64,000 nucleotides of DNA from Clavelina lepadiformis. Taxonomy: Eukaryota; Chordata; Ascidiacea; Aplousobranchia; Clavelinidae. The notes under the pieces were generated by a model. It was not told where the DNA came from. It searched no databases and worked only from the letters and a program-made list of their open reading frames with translations. The DNA is taken from NCBI RefSeq assembly GCF_947623445.1, contig NC_135241.1:24120501-24184500 (forward strand), read 5' to 3'. Shown piece after piece: positions 23,560 to 36,649 of this stretch (positions within the stretch are counted from its first letter, which is position 1; the number at the start of each line of letters is the position of its first letter). The position numbers and the translations under genes were made by a program.

Positions 23560-26500
23560 TGAAATAAAGTGCGGAGAAGTATCTGTATCTTATATAACTC
23601 AAGGCAAGCTGAAAGTCATACAAACAATGTAGTCTGATATAAACGACATATTTTGAAATATTTGGCAGTGTATTTCAGCAATATGCTCAAAGATAAATGT
23701 TACAAAGTTATCCTTTATTTACCTGCGAGTGGGGATGAGTTACAAAATTTACTAAACGTAGCTTGCTAGCGCGCTCTAGCAGTTCCAAGCGAGCGCTCAC
23801 AACTTTCCTCGAAGTTGGCTCATTTGCAAGTGCCTTAATTGCTGATCGAGCGTCATCAAAACACACGTGATCGTACTCAAACAAAGTGGCGAGCTCTTTC
23901 GACGATTGTATCTAAGAAAAGAAAAGTGTTTGTAGTTCGAGAGTGACTATTTCACCGAATGTAGGTCAAGCAGCCCGTTGGTTGAGGTGGTTAAGAGAAT
24001 TAGCATGCAAGAAGCTGATTTAAGTTGTATAGGGTTTAATTGAAGTTAGAGGATGATAGGAGAAAGGGAGAAAGATTTGGATTAGGTTTAGGTGACTATG
24101 TTATAACATTAACTTTAGGTTAACAAAAACTGTGAAATAGAACTTCGAACGCACAATTTTTTCAGGTGCAATAGGAACAGCTTGTTAGTTTCTCCTTTCA
24201 TTAGTTTGCTAATTCCACCTTTTACAAGCACAGCGATTAAAATCATCAATAAACCAAATTATGACTTACTTGGTCGAGCAGTGAGCACATATACTTCTCC
24301 ACTTGAGCTTCGAGTTTGTGGTAGAAATCACTGTTTTCCTTTTCACGATCAGCATTTTTTTGTAAAGTTTTAATCTGTTTTACGCAAAACGTCATCGGAT
24401 TTTGGTGATTTACCTAATTAATACATAAATTGATAATTGCTATTAATAGCTCAAAATTGGAAGTAGAACGTTGTCGAAAAAAAAGAAAGTTGTAAAATCA
24501 AAAGGTAACGCAGAGCTAGTTAAGAAACCTCTAAGCTTAGTCTTTCGTTATATTATTGAAACAATTTGTTATATGTTCATTCCAACAAAAGTTTAGAAAC
24601 CAAATACCTCGCACATCAAAGTAATGTAGGCAGGGCTCGCTTTTGCTTTGCACATCATTTTTCGTTTATTGGCGGATTCCCAGTAAGCCGTGTGTATTCC
24701 TTCACACCAGCTAATGGATTCCTAAAATTGTTTGTGAAACAAATTTTACTAAAAATAGTGGGAAATGTGAAATTAATCTTGTGTCTTGCTTGACTTCACG
24801 ATGGGTTGTTGGTTGTTACACCTATCTCGAGTCTGCTCTCACCTATCTGCGTTCAATAATTAAAGCTAGCACAAAACACAATTTTTTATTCCACACCTGG
24901 TGATAATAAGATATGACCTTCAGTATAACACAAATTATAGAAAGTCCCACAAATAGCGTGCAAAATACCGTTAATCTGTGCCCATATCTGTGTAACATTT
25001 TCAATGCGTCGTAGTTGTTTTTGATCGCTGCAAGTATCATAGGCGTAGTACCGACATTGAAGTTGGGATTTTCGCAGTCAACTTCGACCTTTTCGCTGCT
25101 TTCATGTTTCAGAATAACTTCTACTCCGGCTAAGAAATCGCGGTTGATAGCGTGCAAAAGACAATCGCCAACTTTTACCTGACAAGCAACCCCAAGGATG
25201 TAACAAAATGAATATTTCTATCCATACATGTCGTTAGAAATGTCGACCGAGGTTGCACTTGGCACAACAATTTCGCTCACCTCATGAACCAGCAATGCTT
25301 GGCACATTTCAACATCTTCATTTTCTATGGCGATTCTGAGGGCAGTTTTTTCGTGCTGATTGAGAGAGTTTGGCTGAAATTTAATGCTTTTGTCTATCTT
25401 GGAAAGCGAAAATAGTGCTTTGACGTCGCGAACATCGCCCGATGCCACCTTTTCAAGATAATAAGAGTTGACGGAACGAGAACCTGACCTTAAAATAAAA
25501 AGATCAGCATGATGATACCGTAACTACTGGAAAGTGACTTGTCACCATTTTCATCGTGTTTGCTCCAACGTCAAACGTGTGCATAAAACGTTTCTACAGA
25601 TGGTCTGCAACGACCATTGACCTAAAAATACGCTAAATGTTTTTTTTATTTTCGATGTTGTTTATACGAGGTTAGAATGAAATATTTTCAACAGCAATAT
25701 TTGTGAAAGCTGCGATAAATTTCGAAATCTCTGACAACAAGTAAACAGCGATAACAGTGACAAAGCCTGACAACTTCTCACCAAAAGTTTAATCAGTAAA
25801 AAACAGTAAAAATAATTTTGTAAGCTGCACACGATGTCTTTATCACCTTTTTAAGTTTGCAAGGTCGCGGCGAACTTTCCAACCTGCTTTTATTTCGGAC
25901 TTTGCAACCGAATCTTGACACAATTTGTTTTTCTGTTGCTTCTTTCGGCGTCGTTGTTCCCATTCCAATGCAGGGCTCAGTTGAACTTTGTTTTTAAGTC
26001 CTGAAATGCAGACGTGTCGGCTGTATGTGAAACTGAAACTGTTTTGGTTCATTTAGTAACTCACAAATTTTTTTTTCCGTTATACAAGCGTAATTTTGAT
26101 CGAGAACACGTTTACCGGAACTCTTACAAATGCTTTACGATGTTAAATACGATTGTTACGTATGTATTTCACCTTTAACATTTCCTCCTTCAATCGATGT
26201 TAATTTTCTTTTCACTTCCTGCAAAATGTCGGCACTGACAATTTCCGAGAGTGTTTTCATTGAAAAATATTCTCTTTCGTCTCCTGTCACTGCTTCGTCA
26301 TAATGCAGCTGTTCTGCTGAAGGAAGTGACGTTATCGTTATGTCGTCAGCAAAACCACTCACGGAGCTTAATGACGTAGAAGAAGAGGATGGCGAAACAC
26401 GAGAATAACTTCTTGTGAAAGCTGCGAGAATAGTTGATAAAAGACAATTTTGGTTAATTTTCATCTAATAATTAAATATAAATATCAGACTGTGAATAAG

Positions 26501-26860
26501 AGTAGCGCATGTTCTTGTATGGAAACACAGATATACGTTTTACATGAACGCATGTTCTGGTTATTACATGTAATCTTGTAGAGAAATAAAAATCAAATAT
26601 CTGGATAATGGTTAAACAGCGCCACCTCCTGGGTGTCGTGATCGTTTAAGAGCTCTCGCGCTTGTTTCGACGACCGGAGTTTCTGTTTCATTGTTTGATG
26701 TTTTCCTTTCTGTCGGTTCTTTTGATCTTGTCGCTGCAATTCGTGGAATTACGTCATCTCTATTACCGCAAGTGACGTTTTGTTTTGCCGACTCGACTAT
26801 TACGGCGAACGAGTCAGCTGTGAACGTGTCCGTGTTAGATGCTGAAAAGTCCGACATCAT
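23324..26860 (-). pseudogene. Truncated second copy of the TRPC-like gene (5' exons only)
   Basis: Exons 1-8 are repeated at +23462 from the first copy (26860-26626, 26421-26173, 26000-25847, 25488-25281, 25178-24969, 24721-24608, 24413-24270 and 23911-23723). Exon 9 begins at 23608, but after 14 codons (LALSYIRYRYFSAL) the duplication ends at 23567. The frame then runs into the 0.6-kb repeat for 80 residues to a stop at 23324. All membrane helices and the pore are lost. If transcribed, it would encode the ankyrin and linker region with a chimeric tail. If the duplication is an assembly artefact, this gene does not exist. I regard it as a non-functional channel copy either way. Confidence 0.8.
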
Positions 26861-29243
26861 TTATGAGCTTTCGTTTCAAGAAACGATCTTGGCCTTTTTC
26901 AAATGAGCAACAGACTTTCAACTACTCCCAATACTTTATCTGGCATCACCCATTTAAGCTTCCAACATATTTTGTGTAACTTTTAATAAACACTGCAGTT
27001 TTAAAAGGTCATTTATCATCACCATTTATTCATTTATCTTTTGCAATATATTGCTTTGAATTTGAAAGATATTTAACCTACAGAAACATTACTTTGTAAA
27101 TTAAACTTGTTTTTGGTAATAACCGTCGTCATCAGGTGACTTTTCCGTTCAAAGCTTGGCTACTATTTCTTTCCTCTTGGCTTTCTTCCTTCCTTTCACG
27201 TTTTGGGTTATAATTTTAAAGAATAAAAATAACTTTACGTTTACACCATCCCGCTATCAGCAGTGCTTCAACAATATTACTGCTCTGAATTAAAAAAATG
27301 TAAAGTTTGTCCAGAAATCAATATTCTTTGCCATTTTCACTTAGTGCCTGCATACATTTGCTCGGTAATACTTACACCTATTAATATGATTTAACTAAAC
27401 TACGTTTTGCGTCGTAGTACTGTAGATGTGAGTAATCCAAACAATGTTTTCTCCAAACATAAACACGAGTCTTATTTGCAATAATCATCGACTACCTGCG
27501 TTGCCCACCATTTTACTTGTAAATTCCCTGAGTTGTTGATTCACACAATGATATGGGAAGCCGTTAGCTTTAGCAACACGTACACAGTATTTGCAAGTCA
27601 CATACGTACGGTACATCATGAAATTGTACACGATGAAGTTTTACATTGAACATGTTGCAAAAGTGTAAAAGTTGTTGTACATCAGGAAATTGCCAGCTTT
27701 TTGGCAACTTACTCCATAGGGTTGCGCCTTTTCGACACTCCCCTTTCAAAACCCAGCATTCCCCGACATGTTCTACTGCAGCAGGTGCTTGCCCTCTTTT
27801 AATTGCTGGTTGTCGGACAGAAATGCTTTAGACACAATGATTAATTAATTATCATTTACTTTACTTTACCAGTGTTCCCAGAACGTTCTCTAGTTTTGAG
27901 TTCTGAAAAGCACAGGAGCATATGAGTATAAGGTTTTAGGGAACTCAAGACATTATAGCGTGTAAAATTATATGAATCAGTTCTCTAAATCTAACAATGA
28001 GTGAGTCATGAGCCAAATACGATCTAGACTCTAGAGTATCCTATAGCTATTAATTCACTGATGTCCCAATATATTATGGCTCTGATGTTCGTTAAACAAC
28101 AAAAATGCCAACACAACTGTAATTTATACTTACCCTGAATTTGACTCGTTTTGGCTGTTGAAATATTAGGAGTCCCATCTTTGTTAAGGTTTTTAGAATG
28201 ATGTCAATTCATGTTTGTTGTTTACTGTTTCGTAAAACTAATTTTGAATTATTGAAAATACTCTTCTCCCCCGTATTGCACTTACTACAAAAGTATTTGT
28301 GAGATATTGCCAAATTACAATATTCTTGTCTTGAGAAATGTCAAATATTTACATTAGCATTAGACAATATAACGATAAACAAATAATTTCAGAAGATCCT
28401 TTCGTGCGCTTGATATTTGGATATTTGAATAATAAAGAAATTATAGCGATAAGATACGTCATATTCGAATAATAATTTAATTGACGTTGTGTGCGGCGTG
28501 GGCCTGTGTGTGTTTGTGTGAGTGTGTGCGTGCATGCGTAGGTGCGTGTGTGATGAAAACAAGATCGAGCTCGTGAGAAGGCATGCTTTGAAGTTTCACC
28601 TCTGTGCAAACCGATGACCTTACGTATGACGTCATAATAATACAAATCATTTCACAGAAATCACTTGAGAAGCAAATGCTTTTAGAAAAATAAACTGCCA
28701 TTTTACAAACTGTAGGCTTTTATTAACGGCAACGAGTAAGATATATACGCAAAATATACTGTGTATAGTAGTGTATTGTTATTGTATAATATTGTACAGC
28801 AGAATATTGCAAATCTTATTTTCATCAAATAACCTTAAACATCAGCCGTGATTATGAAAGATGCAAACAAAGATGTGAAGTGAAAGTTGACTGATTTATT
28901 ATTTAAAGAAATATTTAAAGAAAATCGTTAAACATCAAGTTGTTTCTTTTATTTTTTCACTTTTTCTACAGGACTGAAATGTACAACTGCTTTGAATCTT
29001 TTTAATAAACTCTATGCAAAGGAACAAAACAAATTCTTAAAATTTAAAAGACACTTATTTCTATATAAAGATGTAAATCAAAAAAAACAAACTGATCGAT
29101 TCTTGGTCATCTTCAGCAAAGTTGTCATCATTATTATGTATTCCACTAACCACCTGTTGTTAAAACAAAGACGATTTTTGATTTTACATTTAATCAGTTC
29201 ATTTTACATCAAAATCTTTTTTTATTCAAACCATCTTACCTTT

Positions 29244-31313
29244 CTATTCAATATTTCTACACGGTTCAACGTTGCAGTTTCTTGTCTCCAAGCTCTCACC
29301 AACGCAGTCGTCGGATAAATTGCGCGGGTCTGCTCCGTCTCTGCAAGTCCGCTCTCTCGTTTGAGTTCCGGCTCCGCAAGAAGCGGAGCAATCACCCCAT
29401 TTTCCAGTACCCGCCCAAAATGGTTCTGGACAAAAAAATGTTTAACTCAGAAAATGCCAGCTTTTGGTTTTATCAATAGAATTTGAATTGAACGTTTCAA
29501 CGAATTTCCGAATCCAAGGCAGTAACTTTTTATCTGGCATTTGGAACTTCCATTTTCTACCTGGTGGAAAGAAATCTTTTCCACATCTGTACAGTGCTTC
29601 CCTTAACGGAGAATCGATTCTGGTCAATGCCACAAACCTGAACGGCCAGACTGAACTCATCCGATCTGTCGATGACAGTATACGCTGGATGTCGCATCTG
29701 TGCAATAAAACATGTTTCATCAGCTCAGGTTTATCAGGTAAAATCGATGGGCATTGTTGCATCCATCATTTATATTGTGGAAAGGAATCTCGAGCGCAGA
29801 GAAGAAATTATGTTTATTGAAATTAACGTTCTTAACCAGAAACATTGACTCCATGGCACGCAAAAGACACCATCTCACAAATGGGCAAACTGTATACCGA
29901 GTATGACCAATAACATCAAACTTGAAATTTATATATGTTGATAAAACATCTTATCATGGAAGTAAAATGTCACATTTACACTCACGAGTATTGCAGGTGC
30001 TTGTCCACTACATCTGATAGAAACCGATAATCGAATGATGGAAATGAGGATGTTTCTACAGAACTATCCAAGCAGGAAATATAACCTTCCCTCAAGTAGT
30101 GTTGAGCTTCAGACGAGTGTTTTGCACTATCGGAAGAATTTGGAAGTATCTCCCGTTTCTTTTTGCTTGGCTGGTATTCAACTATTGGACAAAAACAAAA
30201 CCTTTTAGTCAATTACTACAAACCACTACATTAGAACCGCAGATAACTAATTGGTACGCAATATTTGCTGATATTTTATATGTTCTTAACTCTGAGAATA
30301 ATGCAACGGGGCCCATCGTTAACACTGAGATTAATATGTTATGTACACTACATTACACCGAGATTAATGTATTAAGTGTCCATCGTTGAATGCCTGCTTC
30401 TACTTACAAATTCCTTGAGAGAAATCTGCTTCGTATTGGTCGATGCAATCTTTTCCTGCTTGAAGAACGTCCTCAGACGAACTTCCCGATTGCACATAAA
30501 CCTCCAACTCGTTCTTCCAACAACCTGCAGTGGCGTCTCCTCTGAAACAGAAACAACTTATGATGTTGAACAGTATCGAGTAAGAAATGCAAAACTTGAA
30601 AAACATTGGCATTTTATCTTGCTGAAACTTCATGCAAATAGCCTTTAACATGTAACCGTAGTAACAAATTTCTTACAAACAAGTGAAATCTTCAGTGTCT
30701 TTGTACCAGTTGGTCTCAAGAACCGAATAATCAACAACAGACTCCCAATCCGATGTAAGTTCAGCCTGGAACAGCAATTTGTGTGACTTTTAATGTTAAG
30801 AGTGACTATATTCGCTGTTTGACTATGTGTGCTACCAGTTTTGCCTACTGCTTACTGGTATACTGGAGAAACTATGAGTATTCTTAGGTCGTTTTGCTCA
30901 ATAGTCGCAAAACCTCAAGTACCTTGTCATTCAAACATGCCGCAAAATATTCTCGAAGTGCCACAGTTGCCTGAATCTCTTCGGCGCTTGTTCGTTTGCG
31001 TCTTTTGCGGTCACCGAGCCAAATGTTGCAGCCTGATAACAGAAACCTTGTGTTAAAGATGCGAGCAAAGATGAAGTGATGAAAAGAAACAAACGGAATT
31101 GTCCCCGAAACACAATGCTACTAGCTTGTTCTTTCTATTCTCAACAAGCGTTTGCATTTATATTACACATGACTGACTTGACGTGATATTCATATTAACT
31201 GTAAAGTGCTTTGCAATTATTCACAAAAAACGTGCATATCACCAACCTCGGCTTTCATTGAAAAGACAGAAGATGTGCAAAGTGAGAATGAAGATTGAAA
31301 ACCTCCGGTTCAT
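29244..31313 (-). CDS. Secreted cysteine-rich/TSP1 family protein, duplicate of member 1
   Basis: Identical in protein sequence to the gene at 5782-7851. The single base change at 29997 is synonymous. Exons are 31313-31247, 31032-30923, 30765-30677, 30541-30408, 30181-29986, 29697-29561 and 29425-29244. The same features apply: signal peptide, RKRRKR propeptide site, the unrecognised cysteine-containing region and one TSP1 repeat, 304 residues. It counts as a separate gene only if the 12.2-kb duplication is real. Confidence 0.75.
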
Positions 31314-33631
31314 GATTCTGTTCAGATCAGATTTGGGCAACTAATTAGGAAAAGGTAATCTAGGAAAAATAATAATTCTACCTACTATTTTCGCGTTTTC
31401 TGACTCTCACAATTTTACTGATGGTTTACTGATAAACTTTCCACTTATTAAAAGTTGTCGTCTTACTGGCATTCAGCCAAGTTATGACAGGGAATATGTT
31501 TCTAGAGATTCCAACAATGATCTCAACAAGCGATACCAAGAGGGGTAGTGTACAGCCCGATTTTAAAAAGTTCACTCAGCCTGAAATCTTACGCTTTTAA
31601 TCGCGTATAAAATATTTCAATGCATAAAAATTTTCATTTTGTTCGAATGACTTCAAGCACACAATTACCACATTTCATATCCTGGTACATTTGGTTACTA
31701 TGGCTGACGAGCGCTCTGAGCGATAAAAGTTTCTTACTTTGCACATAAACTAACGCCATACCATTTCCTGGTGGTGCAAGTTTGTAACCGCTGCGTAACC
31801 GTTAAAGATGTATCCTTACTACTAATGACGTCATTATGACCCTAGTTATGATACGAAATGGTACTTTGTTAATTTCCTCATCAAGTTTTCAAATTTCTTA
31901 TGTTTCTCCCACTTTACGTTCCGCCGAAGGTTGAACAAACAAAGTAATATTTTGCGACTGTAAAACCGCAATCAAATAGGCGGAGCTTTTAATTTTGTGT
32001 AAAAAAACAGCATTGAAAAATGTCAAATCCACTTTGGTTTCTGAGCCACAGTTGGAAATGTACAGTCCTTTAAGGTGATAAAACTTTTTTACGTATTTAC
32101 AAAATTTTCCGCTGCCAATTCTTGTTGCTTCCATTCTACAGTTCTGTTGGGGTTATACCGCGCGCAAAACGAGCTTATCTTGTGCATTTTTTCGTTTCTT
32201 TGCTGTTTTGGGTATTATGTAGGTGCCGAGTATCAATCGCAACAAAATATAAATAACCGGATTAGTTCTTTCATTCGCGGAAATTTCTGAACAAATATAT
32301 TTGGGGATATGACCCAAATACCCTGAAAATCGTGAATAAGTTTATTTTTTCAATCTTAAATCCGTTTTACCAGTCTTCCACGTAAACTCTGTACTGCTTA
32401 ATTACTTATTAGAAAAGGGCAAGTTTTTCGTTTAAACGCAGCCGTTCGTCTTTATTTTCTACCAAAAATCTGTTGTGGTTTGGTCTCAATGCCTGCACTC
32501 ATTTATCTTGCGCCACTTACCAAGCACTGTGCTTTATGTAAGCTTGTTTTGATTCATAGTAGATATGAGTAAACCGAATATTTTTAGCTTGCATAGTTGT
32601 CTCCAAATATGAACGGGAATTATTTCACAAGGATCATCGACTGTATACGTTGTTCACTACTTTAGATCATCTGAGCTGATGATTCACATAATGATTTGAC
32701 AAGTCGTTAGCTTTTACATCACGTATGCTTGCAACAGTTGCAATTCACACACCTATGTACATCATGCATAAATCATACATTTGCACAGTCTTGCAATTCC
32801 AACAAAGCATAAAACAATGATGACGAAAGCACCTTATAGTATCCTACAGTCATGTTTACGCAGATACCTCCATGTGTTGTAGCGCAAGCGCGAATGAAAT
32901 CTTTGTGAATTACGTGCGCGTATGCTGTACGTGTGTATGCTGCATGTGCGAAATATGAAAGCGGTGATTTACGGTGTTACCTCATGCTGTCAAGTTCATT
33001 TGTAACTTCTTGCTTTCGACCTATCCTAGCACGTACAAAAATCTTTTACTTGTGAAGCTTTCTTTGTTTTACCAATGTCATGCACAGTACGTCACCGAAG
33101 GCTTCTTATTAAAAGTAAATGTTTGATGCTTGCACAGTATATTTCAATATTCAAAATTAATTGATTAAAATCTGTTTTTCTGCATCAGTGTTTGCTTTAC
33201 CCGCTCAGAAAATCCGACTGAGATTTTCATTAATCAGTGGAAAAGAGTAGTTTTACCCATGTGTTGCAGCTTTAACGTTGATAATGGGGAAAAAATAAGC
33301 TGTTTATTTGTTCATTTCACTCACAGGACAAAAAATTACATTTGGTTAAAAGATTTATAGCACAGAAAAAAGAGATTGTTCATAAAATAATCTTGTATTT
33401 GAGCATTTGTCTGCATAACGATTTATGCTCCGAGAAAAATACTAACTAAAAGACTCTTGGTTAATTTGCAAAATTTTCTTCACTTTTATGTGGCTGCTGT
33501 CACATCAACCTGTCGTAAAAAATACGCCGCATGTCAAATTTGAAAAATGAAAATGAATTTGATAAAATAAAATATTAATTGAAAAAAAACATAATGATTT
33601 TCAAATTAACATAAAACAATTAATTCTACTT

Positions 33632-35560
33632 CTAGATTGTTTCCATTAAAATATGACCTTGAGCGCACGGTTCAACGTTGCAATTTCTTGTCTCCAAGCT
33701 CTCACCAATGCAGTCGTCGGATAAACTGCGCGGATCTGCTCCGTCTCTACAAGTCCGCTCTCTCGTTTGCGTTCCGCCTCCGCAAGAAGCGGAACAAACA
33801 CCCCAATTTCCAGTACCAGCCCAAAATGGTTCTGAAAAAAAAATTGTTTAACTCAGAAAATGCCAGCTTTTGGTTTTATCAATAGAATTTGAATTGAACG
33901 TTTCAACAAATTTCCGAATCCAAGGCAGTCACTTTTTATCTGGCATTTGGAACTTCCATTTTCTACCTGGTGGAAAGAAATCTTTTCCGCATCTGTACAG
34001 TGCTTCCCTTAATGGAGAATCGATTCTGGTCAATGCCGCAAACCTGAACGGCCAGACTGAACTCATCCGATCTGTTGACGACAGTGTCCGCTGGATGTCG
34101 CACCTGTGCAATAAAAAAAGTTTCATCAGCTCAGGTTTATCAGGTAAAATCGATGGGCATTGTTGCATCGATCATTTATGACTATGTTATAGACAGGAAT
34201 TTCGAGCGAAGAGAAGAAATTATGTTCAATGAAATTAATGTTCTTAACCAGAAACTTTGACTCCACGCAAGAGACACCATCTCACAAATGGGCAAACTAT
34301 ATGTATAGTTTACTCGTGTACCGAGTATAACCATTAACATCAAACTTGAAATTTATATATTTTTATAAAACATCTTTGTATGCAAGTAAAATATCACATT
34401 TACACTCACGAGTATTGCAGATGCTTGTCCACTACATCTGATAGAAACCGATAATCAAATGATGGAAGTGAGGATGTTTCTACAGAACTATCCAAGCAGG
34501 AAATATAGCCTTCCTTCAAGTTATTATAAACTTCAGATGATTGTTGTGCACTGTTGGAAGATTTTGGAAGTACCTCCCGTTTCTTTTTACTTGGCTGGTA
34601 TTCAACTGTATTCAGCAAAAACAAATCTTTTAGCTAACAACTGTAAGTTTATATATTGAAGTTACAAAACCCAAACAGGTTTGCAACATTCTCGGATAGT
34701 TCATATTTTTTGAATTAAAGTTCTTAACACTGAGATTAATGTATTTAGTGGCCAATCGTTGAATGCCTGCTTCTACTTACAAATTCCTTGAGAGAAATCT
34801 GCTTCGTATTGATCGATGCAATATTTTCCTGCTTGAAGAACGTCCTCAGAAGAATTTCCCGATTGCACATAAACGTCCAACTCGTTCTTCCAACAACCTG
34901 CAGTGGCGTTTCCTCTGAAACAGAAGTAACTTATCATGTTGAACTGTACCGACTAAGAAATTCACAACGTTGAACAACTTTGGAAACGATCTCGACTGAA
35001 CTTGATGCAGTAACAAATTTCTTACAAACAAGTGAAATCTTCTGTGTCTCTGTACCAGTTGGTTTCAAGAACCGAATAATCAACAACAGACTCCCAATCC
35101 GATGTAAGTACAGCCTGGAAAAAGATGTAATTTGAGTGATTTTTATACTTGCCTACTGCTCACTGGTGTAACGGAGAAACTAAATATCTTTAAAAGATTG
35201 TTTTGTTCAAGAGCCTCTATTACCTTGTCATTCAAACATGCCGCAAAATATTCTCGAAGGGCTTCAGTTGCCTGAATCTCTTCGGCGCTTGTTCGTTTGC
35301 GTCTTTTGCGGTCACCGAGCCAAATGTTGCAGCCTGATAACAGAAACCTTGTGTTAGAGACGCAAAACTATTGCAGAAATGAATGAAATTATCTCATGTA
35401 GGAGACCGTCTGCTACCACATTCTTATAGGATATTTTGGAGTGCTATCTGCTTGTATGTTACTAAACACGAAAAGGTCGAATTTATCGCCAACCTTGACT
35501 ATCATTGAAAAGACAGAAGATGTGCAAAGTGAGAATGAAAAATGAAATCCGCTTGTTCAT
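33632..35560 (-). CDS. Secreted cysteine-rich/TSP1 family protein, duplicate of member 2
   Basis: Identical in coding sequence to 10170-12098. Unlike that copy, the duplication ends 194 bp upstream of its ATG and continues into unique DNA rather than a transposon. This copy therefore more likely keeps the ancestral promoter. Features are as for member 2: signal peptide, RRKR site, conserved cysteine region and one TSP1 repeat. Confidence 0.78.
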
Positions 35561-35754
35561 TGCTGTCTGCATATTACAGACTGTATATTTCCTATACTTT
35601 GTACAACGAGTTACGAAACCAAAGCTAGAAACAAAAATTCTACCAACTAAGAGCTTTCTGCAATTTAGCTGCCTGCAAGATTCTTGTACCTCGCTTGTAT
35701 CATTTTTTTGTTGCAAAAATGAGAATCATTTCTGGTTTGTACATTGATTCGTGC

Positions 35755-36649
35755 AACATCTTAGGCACTTACATGCGTATGCGTAAGCAGTTTACAATGG
35801 CTGCGAATTTAAATTGGTTCCAATTGTTTAACACAGGAAATTAATGATCTAATACAATCCATGTGCGCCAAGCCAGAAATCAACCCTTGAAAATATATCT
35901 GCTGACTGTCAGAATTAAGTCACAATAAGAATGCGAGACCGTGCTGAATGCATCATTGAACGTATTAAAGTTACAGTTTAACACTGAATCTTGCATTGCT
36001 TGGCAGTTTATTGTGTCACCATTTGCTTCCTGGCTGACATATTTGAAATATAACAATTTATTTTGAAGTTATTTGGTTGTGGTTGTTGTTGTTTTATGTT
36101 GTAGAAATTACATTTAACATAATTTGGCTAAAAGTCATTAACATAGTATCTGCGTTTGCCGTTCATTGCTTTAAAATAGTTGAAAAGTCTTCGTGAAACA
36201 GATATGTCTATAGATTCTTTAACCGAACATGTTGTCAATGATTATTGTCTCAATGCGAGCATAATTAGCCGCAACAACCATCTTACTTGCTTTGACTTGT
36301 TTTTAGGACCCTTTTTCCAGCATTTTAATAATATAGGTTAATCGTTAGAAGCGCAAATAAACACTCTGCTTATCAAAACTTTAACCTCGAAAACAGCAAG
36401 ACATCTTTTATTAATTTTCCGTTTTTCGAGCCCATAAAGCCATAAGCAAGCACTGATGCTTGATTCTAAAGAACGGTTAAACAATACTCAATCCGCCGAT
36501 GTATTATTTTGAGTAGGAATGCATAATGATGTCTCTAACGTATTTTATACTTTAACACCACAGTTTATTGCTTTAATTATAAACAGAAATAGATTATGTT
36601 CAGAAATTGGCTACATTTAGAAATTAACTACATTTTTTTCGCTATAAGA
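35755..36649. other. Intergenic, native upstream flank of member 2 duplicate
   Basis: No gene seen. It contains the probable promoter region of the minus-strand gene ending upstream at 35560 and the 3' flank of the pseudogene to the right. I cannot point to a clear TATA element. Confidence 0.5.

Larger units (their letters stand above)
23567..35754. repeat. 12.2-kb near-perfect direct duplication, copy 2
   Basis: Second copy of 105-12292, differing at one base that I found (29997). On its right side the sequence runs into the remaining TSP1-family array, which looks like the native neighbourhood. On its left it joins the 0.6-kb repeat. Noncoding stretches at 26861-29243 and 31314-33631 hold what their counterparts at 3399-5781 and 7852-10169 hold, including the TG tract at 28503-28554. 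Confidence 0.97.

Noticed and set aside
105-35754. 12.2-kb direct repeats as terminal repeats of one giant mobile element
   Set aside because: The repeats hold ordinary host genes, one end cuts a host exon, and there is no reverse transcriptase, integrase or terminal motif.
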